A stretch of DNA of 64,000 bases from Archegozetes longisetosus. Its lineage: Eukaryota; Arthropoda; Arachnida; Sarcoptiformes; Trhypochthoniidae. The stretch's first letter is position 1. Every line of letters begins with the position of its first letter. The DNA lies in NCBI GenBank assembly GCA_018873245.2, contig JAEMBT020000002.1, positions 13,204,001 to 13,268,000 on the forward strand, given 5' to 3'. The translations under genes and the position numbers were made by a program. Shown here piece by piece: positions 16,311 through 30,225 of this stretch. The notes beneath the pieces were generated by a model, which was not told the origin of the DNA, searched no databases, and was given only the letters and a program-made list of their open reading frames with translations.

Positions 16311-19300
16311 ATGGCTGACTTGGAAGCAGTTCTCGCAGATGTCAGTTATTTGATGGCAATGGAAAAGTCTAAATCAACGCCAGCCGCTAGAGCCTCGAAG
16401 AAGATAATACTTCCCGACCCGAGGTATGAATAGTCTCTCTGAAGCCATGTTTTATGTGAATTGTAGTATTTGTTTGAGCCAAATTAGGGCTGTCTTTACC
16501 CTCAAAATGCATTGAAAACTGCGATCTTTTCCCTAGTTTTGGCGTCACTTTCAAACACTATCTCTCACTCATAAGTCCCTCCTTTTATCGATAAATAATA
16601 TGCTTTACATAAGAGTTGATTCAATAAATATGAAAATACCTGTCATTATGAGTTTGTTTTCGCAAATTTTTCTCATTTGAATGTTTGACGCATTTTTGTT
16701 ACAAAAAAGTAGATCAAAGCCAACAATACATTGAAACTATTATATATCTGATGAGGTGATATATTTTATTCATTGACTTACTTGGCTCAAAACAATCATA
16801 ATTACTTTTTGAAACATTAGTAAATGAAAACTAAATTAAACTACTTCTATTAACAAAAGTATACAATTGAAAACACGATTACTTTGATGAAATGCACAAG
16901 TGCAATCGATTTAGAGTGTAAAAACTATAAAAACTTATTTTTCAACATTTTTCTTATAAAATGAACGACAATCTATCGAACGAAAACATTTGACATTTAA
17001 GGATAATTTAATGAATATTTCATTTGGTCATCGATTTTGAAATTGAAACTCGATTAAATATTAATCAGTTTAAACTTAAGCTCACATCAATTATAACTCA
17101 TTCTCAAAGTCAGTCTTTAAATGCTGTTAAATAGAAAAAGTTGGTTTTCAACATGATTTCTGATTCATATTTGCAACAATAATTAATTAATCATTTAGGA
17201 TGGATTTCACTGTCATTATTATGAATGGTTTTCAACTTTTCATTAGACATTTGATCATATAAGAAGTATCGAATTTACTAAATCAATAAAAAATGAGACT
17301 TAGTTCAATAGCAATAGTTATGTATGATATGCGTTCAGTTTATAACCAGCTTTGAGAAATAGCTTTGAAAAATAAATCTCGTCGTTATGTGAAAGTTGGC
17401 TTTTTAATCATGTTTTTACAGGTTCATTCAAACTTAAATCTCGATCAGAATGGATGCCATTCGAGTAGATATTTCACTATTTCTTGCGAATATTTATGTT
17501 CTGTTTAAAGTTCTATCTATAAGTCGATACTTTAGAAAATTTATAAATATATAAGCAATAAACAGAAGTTTATTCCAAAGTAAATATTACTTTTTTGACA
17601 TCTCATGTCTTAAAGTCAACTATTTGCCATAATTCATTTGACCGTCTATTTATCATATTTTACTCAAATTAGTCAATACCCAACTTGAAAATCAATTATG
17701 ATATTTGAGCAAATATTTCATATCTTTGTCTTCAAATAATTCGTGACTGATTTTTACTCAGATATTCTTTGCTTAGGTCTTGTTATAGGCTAATTCAAGC
17801 ATGCTTACAATCAAAGATAAAGTTCCTTTAATGTATGCCTTTATTTCGACAATAATTATAGGTTTAACGTCCAATAAATTATAGTTCATAAAACAATTAA
17901 TCGTTTGTAAGCATTTGAAAAAGTTGTCAAACTTAAAAAGACTGAAACTTCTTGTGAATAATTTGAAATAGTAGCATATCTAGCTTCGATCGTATCTGAT
18001 TAGAAATACATAAATATTTTTGAAGTCATATCAATGAAAATTACGAAAATAACTTCATAATTTAAACATCCTTCATAATACTTCATCCTTATTGTTATTC
18101 ACATATTATGAATATCGAGTTTTTTTTAACACTGATTCATGGATTTAGAGAAAATAATGAATTTTACAAACTACCGGAAGGTAATACTATACCTATGAGT
18201 TGTATGAAGCAGTTGACTTGGAAAAAATTGATACAGTAAAACCTCTGAGTTGAACACATTTGGGACCGATAAATCCTATCTAACTTTATAGGGGTGTTCA
18301 AGTTGTAGAGGTTTTTCAACATTATGGTCCATAAGAAATGTTCAGAAGTCTTGTTCAACTTCTAGAGGGTGTTCAGGTTATAGAGTGTTCAACTTATAGA
18401 GGTTTCACTGTACTTGCTTTATTGTTAACACTATTTTAAAAGAAGTGCATTAGTAATAAGTTATTAGTAATAGTTTTTCGTTTCGCCTATGATCAGCGGG
18501 TTTGTAGTGATTTCTAGTAAGTCAATTAACACATTGCTTCAAAGCTATCGAACAAATATTTTTGAAGTGAACTACTTCATAAACTAATAGACATAAACTA
18601 TTTTGGCCTACCCTTCTCTATGCACCAAATTATCAAACTTAACGTTAAATTTACAATTCGACACGTATACTGTATACATATACACTAAGTATTTGATCCC
18701 AAATTTCAATATTTGTGTGTACGGCAGTGTAATAAAATCTAGGAAATTACTTTTTTGTTTTATAAGGAGATTAAATTAATCTCTTTTGTGCGCTGTTTAT
18801 GAATTTCTACTTCCAAAATAGTATTAACGGGTTAATCAAAATAAAAATTAGTTTATTCTTAAATAGCGTTGTGAATCAATTAATTAGTAAATTTATTATA
18901 GTTTTTGAACAAGTTTTGAACTTTTTTCAAAAATATTCTCAGATTTGACAAAAATCTAACAAAATAGACTTTAGAAGCTGATAGTTTGCTTTGAGATGTT
19001 TGAGCTGATACCCCGCTAGCATCAAAAGTTCTTAATAATCTTTAAATGAACAAAAACTGCTGGAATCGTCTAAACTATCGATCCAGTTAAATGTTGATTA
19101 TTTTAGTTTTGAACATTACAATTACAACTTTTTAGATGAGAACAAAATATGTTTGATAAACATAACCAGTTCTAAGTATATGTTGTCATTTTATTTTTAA
19201 ATTTGAAATAACATTTTGCTCAAAAAATGAAAAATATTAGTCTGACTGCATTTCATCAGATTGAACATTAAATATGGAATATAATTATAAATGTTAATGT

Positions 19301-22300
19301 TTAACATTTGTATTGATTATATTTTAGACTTTATTACTATCGATAGAAGAAACCAATTTTGTGTTCCATTATTTAGACTTGAAATACTTTACAGTTTAAG
19401 TAATGATGAGCTATTTCAAGTTTTTATTGTCCTCTTTTCAATTGTTCAAAAACTAATCTTAATTATTATTTTTAATACTTATAATGAAAATGCTGTACCA
19501 GTAGAGTATCGGAGTTTGTGTTTGAATGCCTGTTCTCATATTGTTGTGACTCTGATGTGATTTGGCTCAAAGTACTATAAACAAAATTGCGAAACAACTT
19601 TCGAGAATTTGAAGACTAGTATTTCGTTCTAGTCCTTTCTTTTTCTCCAGATGCATCATTATAACTGAATTGATAATATTTTTCAAACCTAAAGGGTAAC
19701 TTAAGAACCAAGTGTTGGCTTAATAAAACTTATTTGTAGCGTTCAATTACTTTGATTAAAGTACAGACTCCTATCTCTTATTGCAATGATTGGTAGTGTG
19801 GTATGCGTTCAGTTTGATGCAAGTTTTAAACAATAAAAGGTCTAATTTAGATAGGTTTTTAAAGTTTATTTAACTCAGATACAACTTAAACTTTTATTTT
19901 TTTTGTCATTGAGAGAACTTGTATAGAAATGAATGACAATAAATTGTTTAAAACAAATTCTGCTGTATTTGATGATTGCAATTAACATTTTCACTATTAA
20001 TTTACTACTTGTAAGAAATAAATGTTAGAAAATGGAAACTCCATTCAATACAAAGCTTACAACATGTTGAACTAGTAGATCGTTTATTTCTATTACTGCT
20101 CACTCATTTCTGGCTATTATATCACATCCAAAATATGCTTGTCGAATATTTGTCATTTAGCTCTTAAGTTCAATTTTTAATACTTGAATGCAAATCCAAA
20201 GTCAGTAGTTTATAATTTTATCCTTAAATATTTAAGCCTATTTTTTGTAACAAAATTAATTTGATATTAGTTTACTTTACGCTTTTGCATTACCTTATTT
20301 GAAAAGTTGATCGATTTAGTTTCGAAACGGACTCGAACTCTTTCTCAATTGGTAGCACTTTAAGACTTGAAAACAGAGACCGATGCAAAGCGTCATATCT
20401 TCAAAATGCACTTCAAAGTATATAACGAATAATCTTTTCAATCCCTTGAGTTGTCTGAAACTCTCTGTTTTCTGGCGTCTCACAATATTTTTTAATTGGA
20501 AAACTTTTCTTACTTGAAATGTGATTGAAAACTTTTTTTTAAAAATTCGGTTCATGATTCTCAAAAATTGATGAGATGACTAAGAATTTTTATCATATCT
20601 CGATCGGGTCAATAGACTTCAAGCCGAATTATTGATAATGTTGGATTTAACAAAATTTAGCGTAAATTTAATGTAATAAATGTTTTGATTGTGCATCAGT
20701 TCAATTTAGTTTATGTTCCCTCTCTTATATTTGAAAATTTAGTTATGCATAATGTTTGTTATTTTATTAAATTGATTAATGAATTGAATCATAATTTGTT
20801 ATAGTGTTCGGTCTGTAATGCATAAATATTTGGAGAAGATGGGCGAAGTCTCTTTTGATAAAATATTTAACCAAAAGTTAGGTAAGTTCGTGTCTCATTC
20901 TTGAAGTTTGATTCTTCATATATTTTATTTGAATACTCTGCGACAGCTCTATGTAATAATTGTTATGAATAACCGTCTATTTTATATTACTTATCATTCT
21001 TTTAATTAGCCAAAAAGAAACATCTTTCAGCAATAAAACTATATCTTATAACAATTTTTAGCTTATTTTTAAGATAAAAGCGAATACCATTAAACTCGGA
21101 AATCAGAACAATAATACGTCATTTCGTTATAATTTGTTGGGTTATTTCCTCTTATTAAAACACGACAAACTATTTCCACTGCACATAAACCAAAGCTCTC
21201 ACAAACTTTACGTCAGATATTTTATAAATAAGTTTCAGCTTATTATTCGTTTAGAAACTTCATCTTAAAAATTGAAATTTTTGAAGAGTTCGGGTAATAC
21301 ATACGATATAATCGGAACCTTTTTGAGTATTAAGACTTAAGGCATCCTATAAAATGTTGGCAAAAGACAAGAGTTGGTTCTGATACGATCCCGCATAAGA
21401 TTAACTCACATTTGCATAAATTAGCTGAAAATTTCTTTTAAAAATGAGAGAATAAAGAAACTAATTATATTTCTTAGCAAATAATCATTGATTTCTTTAC
21501 AAATCAAATCATTTTTTGTATAAATAGACTACTTCAGATATATAGTATGTCGTTTTTTTAAAGATTTTGTTTGACTTTAGTTTGAGAATAGTTTGTACGA
21601 AATTATGTCGTAAACACCATCTAATTATCACACAGTTTGAGATTAGTCTTAAAGTCTAGTATTGTTTGTTAACTCGATACTATCTATCTTAAAAATTTGT
21701 TCTCCCTTTTCATTACATTTGTGATTAGCTTAATTTTTGTTTGAATTAATGCATCAGTAAGTTTAATTTTTTCTAGTTTGTATATTTACGGTAAGTAAAC
21801 CCGTATTACTTTAGCTGCCCTTTCGTTTTAATTTTTGTTTCACTTTCAGAGTAAATCTGATCTAACAATGAAATAAGATTTTTTAGACCTTTGTATATTT
21901 TACCTAGATTTCTGTATTAAATATTTTATTTGTCAATCTTATTTCAGGATTTCTTACGTTTAAAGATTTTTGCGAGAATGTATGCGATGAATCGGTTCCG
22001 CAATTAAAATTCTATGAAGAGGTAAAATAGTAGTCTAATCTAATCAAAAGCTAAATTATCGCCATTTATATTTCATAGAGTATTGTAAAATTCTATAAAT
22101 CTTACTCTTTCAGTTTAAATTTGTGTTTCAATACCTTCACGAATAGGCTTTAATATTTATAGATTTTTACTGGTATTGAGCGTAGGCTAAGCTTGAGTTC
22201 GGCTAAAACTCAAGCGAACAACATTGATCTTTTGATGTCTAGTAAGATTAAAGGCCTTATCGACCATAGTTTTACGGCTTAACTTCAGATATATCCAAAT

Positions 22301-25300
22301 ATCTTCGTATTTAGAGATATTAATTGGATAAAAATAATTCTGGCTGAAGAATACCTTTGTTTTTTGACTCTAAGCTCAAACTAAGGCTCACTTAAAAATG
22401 AAAGTTAAGGCTGAGGTCAATTGAGCTTATGTTGATCACTATTTTTATGAAGTATATTTCTCTTAAGACTTTCCCAACAAAAGTATGAGAAAGAAGCTAT
22501 TTAAATATTTTTATAACATCTCAATGAATATAGAAGAATCTTTTCTTCAAATAAACGTGTAATAATTACATGTTCAAAAGTTCACGATAAATATTCTTCT
22601 AGACAAATAATTGAAATTTTCGTCTAGTAAACAATTATAGTTCTGTTAAAAGAATAAAATTTGAAACTTTCTCGAGAATATAGATCTTCAAAATTAGAGA
22701 CTGAGGGCTTCGTCCTTTCTTGAAACAAAATTTGCCTAAAATAAATTAATTTTTAATGAACAAATGATTGAAAAGAATAGATTGATTGCTTGAAGCAAGA
22801 TTGGTTTAAATTGTTTTATTTTGATTTTTAAAAATAACTTCAGTTTAATTAATGAATCATGTTCTATCTCGTTAACTATGTTCGATTCCATGTGAATAAA
22901 TATTGATTTTAAGCCTAATTTAAGATAAAAAAATTGATTTGGTATAAATAGAATATCCTCTATTATTTCAGTTATCTTTACTTGAAAGAGCGATGCGGGT
23001 CAGACAAACCGTTTAGATTTGATCAATGTTTAAGAGGGTACGACTTCTTCCAAATACCACTCAATCGCGTATTTCAAATCTGTAACGTTTTTCTCAAAAA
23101 AATGATCGAATAGTCTTATTTTAGGGTTTTATTCAATTTGAAAACACTATTGATCGTGCCCTTTATTGTTTGACTTAACTCCTTCACTTATCAATTAAAG
23201 TTTTGATATAACAAATATTTATACAGAAGCCTGCCATTAAAAACAAAGTCCACGTAAAACGATTAGAAGTTTTTTTTAACTATTTTATTTTTTGAAATGA
23301 ATCCAATGAAAAGATATCTTCTAAAACATAGATTGTATTTTAGATATTTAAATTTTATAAAGATATATATTAAAACTTGAGTTTGTCGTATATCAGGTAT
23401 TTCGGTGTAGTTTGGTGTTTTGGTTGCTTTGACCATGTTTGCCATGAACACATACCACTATTTCTCTTGTCTAACTAATCAAACTGAACTATTACGATGA
23501 CAATACTAGTATTTTTAGTTTTGTTAGGTTATAGTTTATTAGAAGGACATTATGAAGAAAAGCAATCAAATCACTTATACCAAAACCTTTTATACACCAT
23601 AAACCAAAATTAGTATAATATATAAATATATTCGAATCATTTTATAGAAACTATAAAAATCGTATGCTATAATAAACTTAGCAGATATATGTTCATACTT
23701 TCTATGAACTGTATCTTTACTATAAATTGTTTATATTTGAACTAATTCCATTTAGTTTTATCATAAGAAGATCTGAATTAAATTATGAACTAATGTTAAT
23801 GAGTTTGAATATGAATTTGTGTTCAGATTAAAAGGTATGAAAAGTTGGAAACGGTCGAAGAGAGACGTCAGGCAGCCCGAGAGATATACGACAATTTCAT
23901 TATGAAGGAACTATTATCGCACACACATGTAAGTCAGTTGTTCCGAAGCCAATCTGAAGACTAACTTTTAAAGTGCTTCAATTTTAATACCATTACTTGG
24001 TATATGTGCTGTTTTTCACATTAATTCAATTGTTTATATTTATGTTTGTGTTTCTGGCATTGTTCCCATTGCTTAGATGTTGAAAATTTGAATTGTTTGC
24101 TACTTCTAATTATTTAAAACATTTAGAATTATTCGAAAGATGCTGTAAATCACGTTCAAAAGTATCTGATGCGAAACGAGGTTCCCGTCACATTATTTCA
24201 GCCCTACATCGAGGAAATATATAGCCATTTACGAGGAGATATTTTTAGGAAATTTATTGAAAGGTATACCATTCTAGGGCGACACAAATTCATTATTTTT
24301 AAAAGTAAAGGCACAACTATCACATACTTATATAACATAATTACTTACCTTCTTTCATATTTTATATATTGATTTTTTCATGTTAATAAAAAAACTTGAA
24401 TTACATTGCAATCGCTTTTCATTGTTTCTATGTTGTAGTCATGTTTTTATTTGATGGACTACAATCAAAACTATTATCTTTAATATAATTTTGTTTTTTT
24501 ATCATTTTGTTGACGAGTATTCAAACTTAGTTTGAAACTAGATAACAAAAAATTGTACAAATAGCGAACTTTTTGACGAATCCAACAATATTTGAGATCT
24601 GACTGAAACCCACTCGAAGTTTATGAGATCAATGTTTTTTACTCAATCCAAAACCAGCTAATCTTTTATTCTTATTCTAGTAGACAATCAAAATATTTTG
24701 ACCAAAAGGCACTTGTCAAGCATTTAAATTTGTTGCCAATTCTGTCATCAAATGACTCATTTTTATAGTATCCAAAAAGATCAAATATTTACATCTGATT
24801 TTGTCTCTAAAATTATGTCAAATGAATGATTCATTTAATATGTAATAATCCGAATCGAGCGCCCACTTTAGAGTACTTAAGCTTTTTTTGCCATTTCAAG
24901 TTTTCATTTTTAATGAATTTGTTTTGTTTTTAGTTTTGATTTTGATCGATTAAATGCCTGGTCAAATTCATTCAAATCAAACTGTTAGAAAAGAATATTT
25001 TGATCCCAACTCATAGTTAATCTAATACTTTTCAGTTTATTAGTTTATATTTTAGCTCAACTTCTATTTTGAAAATTAAAAATATTAAAATCCTTTTTTG
25101 AATAGCTTTAAGAAACTTTATTTTTGTTTTGAATAGTGACAAATACACTCGTTTCTGTCAGTGGAAAAATTTAGAATTGAATATTCAGCTCACAATGAAC
25201 GACTTCAGTGTTCATCGGATTATCGGCCGTGGAGGTTTCGGTGAAGTTTACGGTTGTCGGAAAGCAGATACCGGAAAAATGTACGCAATGAAGTGTTTAG

Positions 25301-27975
25301 ATAAAAAGCGAATTAAAATGAAACAGGGAGAGACTCTCGCTCTGAACGAACGAATTATGTTGTCTCTAGTCAGCACTGGGGTATGTCTCGTGTCATCACA
25401 CTATACCAGCATCTAATTGATCCATAACAATAATAATTAATGCTTATTAATTTATATCCAACTGAACTAATAGGAAGACTGCCCTTTTATAGTCTGTATG
25501 ACTTATGCCTTTCAAACACCTGACAAATTATGTTTTATACTTGACCTGATGAATGGCGGAGATTTGCACTACCACTTATCACAGCATGGAGTATTCACCG
25601 AACAAGAAATGAGATTTTATGCAGCAGAAGTCATACTAGGACTCGAACATATGCATAGGCGTTATGTTGTATATCGCGATCTCAAAGTATGTCTTGCATT
25701 TCGATCAGATATTAAATGATTAATTCAAAATCATTATTAAATAGCCTGCAAATATTCTATTGGACGAGCATGGTCATGTCAGAATATCAGATCTAGGCCT
25801 GGCTTGTGATTACTCGAAGAAGAAGCCACACGCCTCAGTGTATGTCACCACAGAGTCATTGATTCATTGACTAAACTCTATTTAAATGCGATTTTTTCTC
25901 ATTTGTCCAAAATCTGAATTACAATAGAGGAACACATGGATATATGGCACCAGAAGTATTATCGAAGGGTACAGCTTACGATTCAAGTGCCGATTGGTTT
26001 TCGCTCGGATGCATGCTTTATAAGTTATTAAAGGGGTATTTGATTTTCTATAATTAAAATTTTTTCATTTTGAAATGAGACCATCGGATTAATTGAATTT
26101 TATTAATGATCTGAATAATGATCTGAAGGCACAGTCCATTCCGTCAACATAAAACTAAAGATAAACATGAAATCGATAGGATGACAATGACTATGGTATG
26201 TGGCTTTCGTTTGTTCATGTGTTAAACCACTTGATTGGTTGACGCTCAATAAAGCTGATTCAAGTGTTTCTTAACTGTAATTACAGAACGTAGAGCTCCC
26301 CGACTCATTCACACCGGAACTAAAAGTACTCTTAGAAGGACTTTTACACAGAGATGTGGATAAAAGACTTGGTTGTAGAGGAAGAGGGTTTGTCTGAACT
26401 GATATAAACTTAGATTTTTTGATTGGTCTTTTTATCATAGCTTCTAATGACAAATACTGTTTATATCTGTTTTAGAGCTGATGAAGTGAAAGAGCATCCC
26501 TTCTTTAAAGGTACGGATTGGCAATTAGTTTACCTCCAAAAATATCCGCCACCACTAATACCTCCAAGAGGTGAAGTGAATGCTGCGGACGCATTCGATA
26601 TCGGCTCATTCGATGAAGAAGACACCAAAGGAATCAAATTATCTGAAGCTGACCAAGAATTATATAAAAACTTTCCAGTTGTGATAAGTGAAAGATGGCA
26701 ACAAGAAATTGCTGAAACAGTCTTTGAAACAATCAATCAGGAGACTGACAAAATGGAACTGAAGAAGAAAGCAAAAATGAAAAATAAATTCGAAGATGAA
26801 AAGGAATCCGATTGTATTATTCATGGTTATATCAAGAAGTTAGGTGGTCCTTTTGCTTCTGCCTGGCAGACCAGGTATGGAAAATTGTATCCTAATAGAC
26901 TGGAATTACATTCGGAGTCTGGGAGTGCCAAACCTGAGGTTATTTTAATTCTATTACTTGAACACTTTCTTTTTCTCAGATCTAGAATTCAATGACATTC
27001 TATACAAAAACATGATCGTGTATATATTCTTAACAGTAGTAAATTTCAATTAATTAATTGAGACTTACGCAAAAGCAAACTTTTGATTAAGCCTACTCAA
27101 AAAAAAATTTCCTCTAGTGTTTGATTTGATACAGCAAGAAGTCGTTCAATTGTATACATGATTATATGTATGGTTCATATTTTGAATCAATCTTCAATTG
27201 AATGTTTGATATGTCTGAATTCTAGTAACTTCGACATAGACACTTATTAATAAAATTGAAACTTTGAACAGTTAATATTTATGGACCAAATCGATGACGT
27301 TTGTTCCGATTATGTGCAAATAAAAGGAGAACAATCAATAGTACTTAAAATGAAAGTTGAGCGCGAGAAAGATGCCAAAGTCGTTCTCACCAATCCTGTA
27401 AGTCATTTATATGTTGTTAGAAAATGATCTTTTATGGCAGACTGTTTGCATCGATTATTTGATTCATTTAGTCAACTTTATTCTGAATCTAAATACTGTT
27501 ACGCTTTCGAAACGAAATACAAGCAAATGTTCATAATTCGAAACACTTTAACATAATATTTCACAATAATATGTTCTGTTTTTTAGTTTTGTTCAAATGA
27601 TTTCGTTGATTAGCGTTTATTGCAATATGAGTTACTCACGAGGAGAGGAGGATAGTCTTAATGTTTGAACTTTTGAGCTTGATTTCAGTTTTTTAGGGTT
27701 TTTCAAATCTATTACTGATGCTGACGATATTTTGATTTGCACTCAATCAAAATATATTATAATTACAATTTTAGGACGAAATAGGACTCAAAGAATGGCT
27801 CATTTCATTGAAGTCAACTCATAAGAATTCGTTGGAACTGTTGGGAAGTATGGCTAAAAAGGCTACTAAGATATACGGGACAGATAACCGAACAGTAGGC
27901 CTGACCACTACGACCGCTACGACTCCATCACATCATACGACCGCTCCTGTACTTAATAGTCGTAACGGTAATTGA
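16311..27975 (+). CDS. GRK2: G protein-coupled receptor kinase 2 (beta-ARK type), complete
   Basis: Fourteen exons: 16311-16423, 20805-20881, 21948-22021, 23827-23928, 24127-24263, 25137-25380, 25474-25686, 25745-25839, 25928-26035, 26129-26195, 26287-26387, 26476-26938, 27272-27397, 27775-27975. Phases agree and give 706 residues (vertebrate GRK2 is 689). The N-terminal helix [20 protein letters not shown] is followed by the RGS-homology domain and an AGC kinase domain from about 190: [11 protein letters not shown], Lys in YAMKCLDKK (about 220), YRDLKPAN (about 317), DLG in place of [12 protein letters not shown]. The C-tail has [19 protein letters not shown], and a PH domain starts at about 557 ([14 protein letters not shown]). 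It phosphorylates agonist-activated GPCRs at the plasma membrane; the PH domain recruits it to G-beta-gamma and phosphoinositides. Drosophila Gprk1 belongs to the same subfamily. The first intron is 4.4 kb and holds a MITE. The extreme C-terminus is Thr-rich and lineage-specific. Confidence 0.97.
18234..18410. mobile_element. MITE with pogo/Tigger-like terminal inverted repeats
   Basis: This 177 bp element is flanked by TA dinucleotides (18232-18233 and 18411-18412). The ends are inverted repeats: left CAGTAAAACCTCTGAGTTGA, right (reverse complement) CAGTGAAACCTCTATAAGTT. Internal copies of a related motif (GTTCAACTTCTAGAGG, GTTCAAGTTGTAGAGG) recur. There is no coding capacity. It lies in the first GRK2 intron. 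TA duplication and CAGT ends fit the Tc1/mariner/pogo superfamily. Confidence 0.75.
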
Positions 27976-28632
27976 ATTATCAGATATTATAAATAATAAT
28001 TATTATTATTAAAACACAAAGTACATCAATTATGTTTGCCATTCGCCGCATCTGAATGTCATCTCTTCTATAATTTGTTTGACATCATGATCAATATCTT
28101 TGACATCCCTTTCCTAAAGTCTGTTTCCTTCGGTCTTCTATTGAATAAGAAAATTCTATACTCTTCGCAGGACTCAAGTTCTGACTGGTGTCTCATTTAT
28201 TTATTTGTAAAACACTACTTACTATAATAATTACATTATTTTAATTCCCATTTAAATTCAAATAATTAGTTCTCTATTTCTATCCGTTTTGGACCGAAAC
28301 CGATGCTGCTGCTGCATTATTATAATTATTACTATTATTGAGATTTTGCTTACATTTAATATAATTTATTATAAATATTTGCTACCTCTCAATTGCTGTT
28401 GATTTTTCTGTAATCTATTAAATTATAAAAATGCTTATTTAATTTATTTTTAAAAATGATTTAACAGTTAAAATTTTTTAATGTCATTTTCATGTTTTTG
28501 TTGTCTGTGATAGAAAACACCGACGTATTTGTTTTAGTATTAATACAATTACTTGGAATAAAATCAAATCTTAATACAAAATTTATAAAATAAGAGTTTA
28601 TTCAAATGCCGAAATGTTCATAATCTAAAGCT
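27976..28632. other. Spacer between convergent genes
   Basis: 3' UTR of GRK2 and 3' flank of the 3-beta-HSD-like gene. An AATAAA on the minus strand (28597-28602) is about 30 nt past the stop of the latter. The frame at 28036-28227 is not protein-like. Confidence 0.5.
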
Positions 28633-30225
28633 CTATAAATGCAATTTCTTATAATATTGAATAGACCTTTGCTGAGCCTCTTCGTGGCTATAGAGAGGCT
28701 CGTAGTTTAATCTGAGTATAGCTTTGTTACGATTAAAGAAATAAGTATTGCAGAGGTATCTCAGGTTTGGTGGCGTTAATCCCTTTTGCAAACTAATCGG
28801 GTATACAGACCACAACATTCGTATGAAGAATACGAGTAAGTAAAATACAATCATAAAAATCCAGTAGGGATACGAACGTTTGGATAAGCTGAAGCCTTTC
28901 GATTGCAAGTATGGCTCAAAAAAGTCAAAAGTGTCCAGTATTTGCGTGTCGTCTGTGATGAAGAATGCTTCGCCACCGATTGACTGATCGGTTTGAAGTT
29001 TATCTTTGGCTTTAATACAAGCCCAGGCGGCGTTTCCCGCGTATGTCGGTTGAATCCTTATGAACACATTATCAATACGTCTCAACACTCCTGACTGTTC
29101 TTTTGCTATCTTCAGTACTCTGGTCAAGAAATGATTGTCTTCTTCTCCATATAGCAGTGTTGGTCGCAATATAGCAGTTTGCAATTTATGTTGACCTAAA
29201 TTTAAAAATTTGATAAGTCATCAGAAATAAATGATTGCCTATTTTTTAACGTTTGAATTACCATTCTGCAAAGGTCTGCCATTCGCTTGTGATACTATGA
29301 CTTCTCCCTCATATTTAGTCTTAGAATAAGCACCTAAAATGTGTCTCTTAGGAATTGGTGTCGTATTTTCAGCTCCAAAGTAAACGGGATCGTCGCCAAC
29401 AACTACATCAACACTACTGACATATACGAAGAACTGAACATTGCACTCAATTGAAGCGTCGATTAACATCTGAGTCCCTATTTTGCAATTAAATTAAAGT
29501 TTACTAAAGAAAATTATGTATCAACTAATTGTTATCTTCATCAGAATGCTTATTGTTAGTCACAATTACGCGTCCAATCTAAACCTTACGTCAGATTAAA
29601 GTAATATTAGGTTAGCTTATCTTCCAATTTATATAATCTCTGTGTTGGTCTGGTTTTCAAATTTGATTTTGCTGTTTGGTCGTGTTTTGTTAGTGCAGAT
29701 CAATTTGTTAGATTATAAATATAAAACACAGTTTTCTCCTAAACTAACTTATCTTTTGAGCTAAAGTCATTTATAAAAGAGAGTAATTGACGCAAACGTG
29801 AAAATGATTGTTGCAATGATTTGCAGGCATACCTTCAACGTTGACGCTTTGCATGGCTTTTTCGTCAGGCCATAGATCGGTGTTTAGAAGTGCGGCGCAA
29901 TGAATAACACAATCAACTCCTTGTAGTGCCTTAACAACTGCTCTTTCGTTACGTATGTCAGCAGTAATTATTTGCATTGGCTTTTCTGTCTTGTGTTCTG
30001 TTTTTATGAAAATATAGGCCCAACACATGAACACAACTGCGTTATTAGCAGAGTATTTGTAAAAGTAAATAAATAAAACTTACGTAAATTATTTTGGTAT
30101 GGCTTAATGTCGAGACATCGTATTTCTGCAACACTTTTATCATTTTCTTGTAATAGTTTGACGATATGTTGCCCGAGACAACCGCTCGCGCCCGTCACCA
30201 AAACCACTTGTTTAGACGAATACAT
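28633..30225 (-). CDS. 3-beta-hydroxysteroid dehydrogenase/isomerase family protein
   Basis: Exons in order: 30225-30084, 29997-29833, 29477-29262, 29195-28633; 361 residues in phase. The N-terminal VLVTGASGCLGQHI is a Rossmann NAD-binding loop. CVIHCAALLN and VNVEGTQ follow, then the catalytic YSKTK (about 153-157) and the family block ILRPTLLYGEED. A hydrophobic segment near 282-305 (FMIVFYLLVFFIRMLW) matches the membrane anchor of 3-beta-HSDs, which act in the ER or mitochondria. Vertebrate members oxidise and isomerise delta-5 steroids; arthropod homologues may act on sterol or other lipid intermediates, so the substrate is open. The chosen ATG is 15 nt 3' of a TTG and follows an AG, so a non-coding first exon is possible. 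A minus-strand AATAAA at 28597-28602 fits the 3' end. Confidence 0.88.

Noticed and set aside
19291-19560. 89-codon frame in the first GRK2 intron
   Set aside because: Hydrophobic, AT-driven composition, no splice or homology support.
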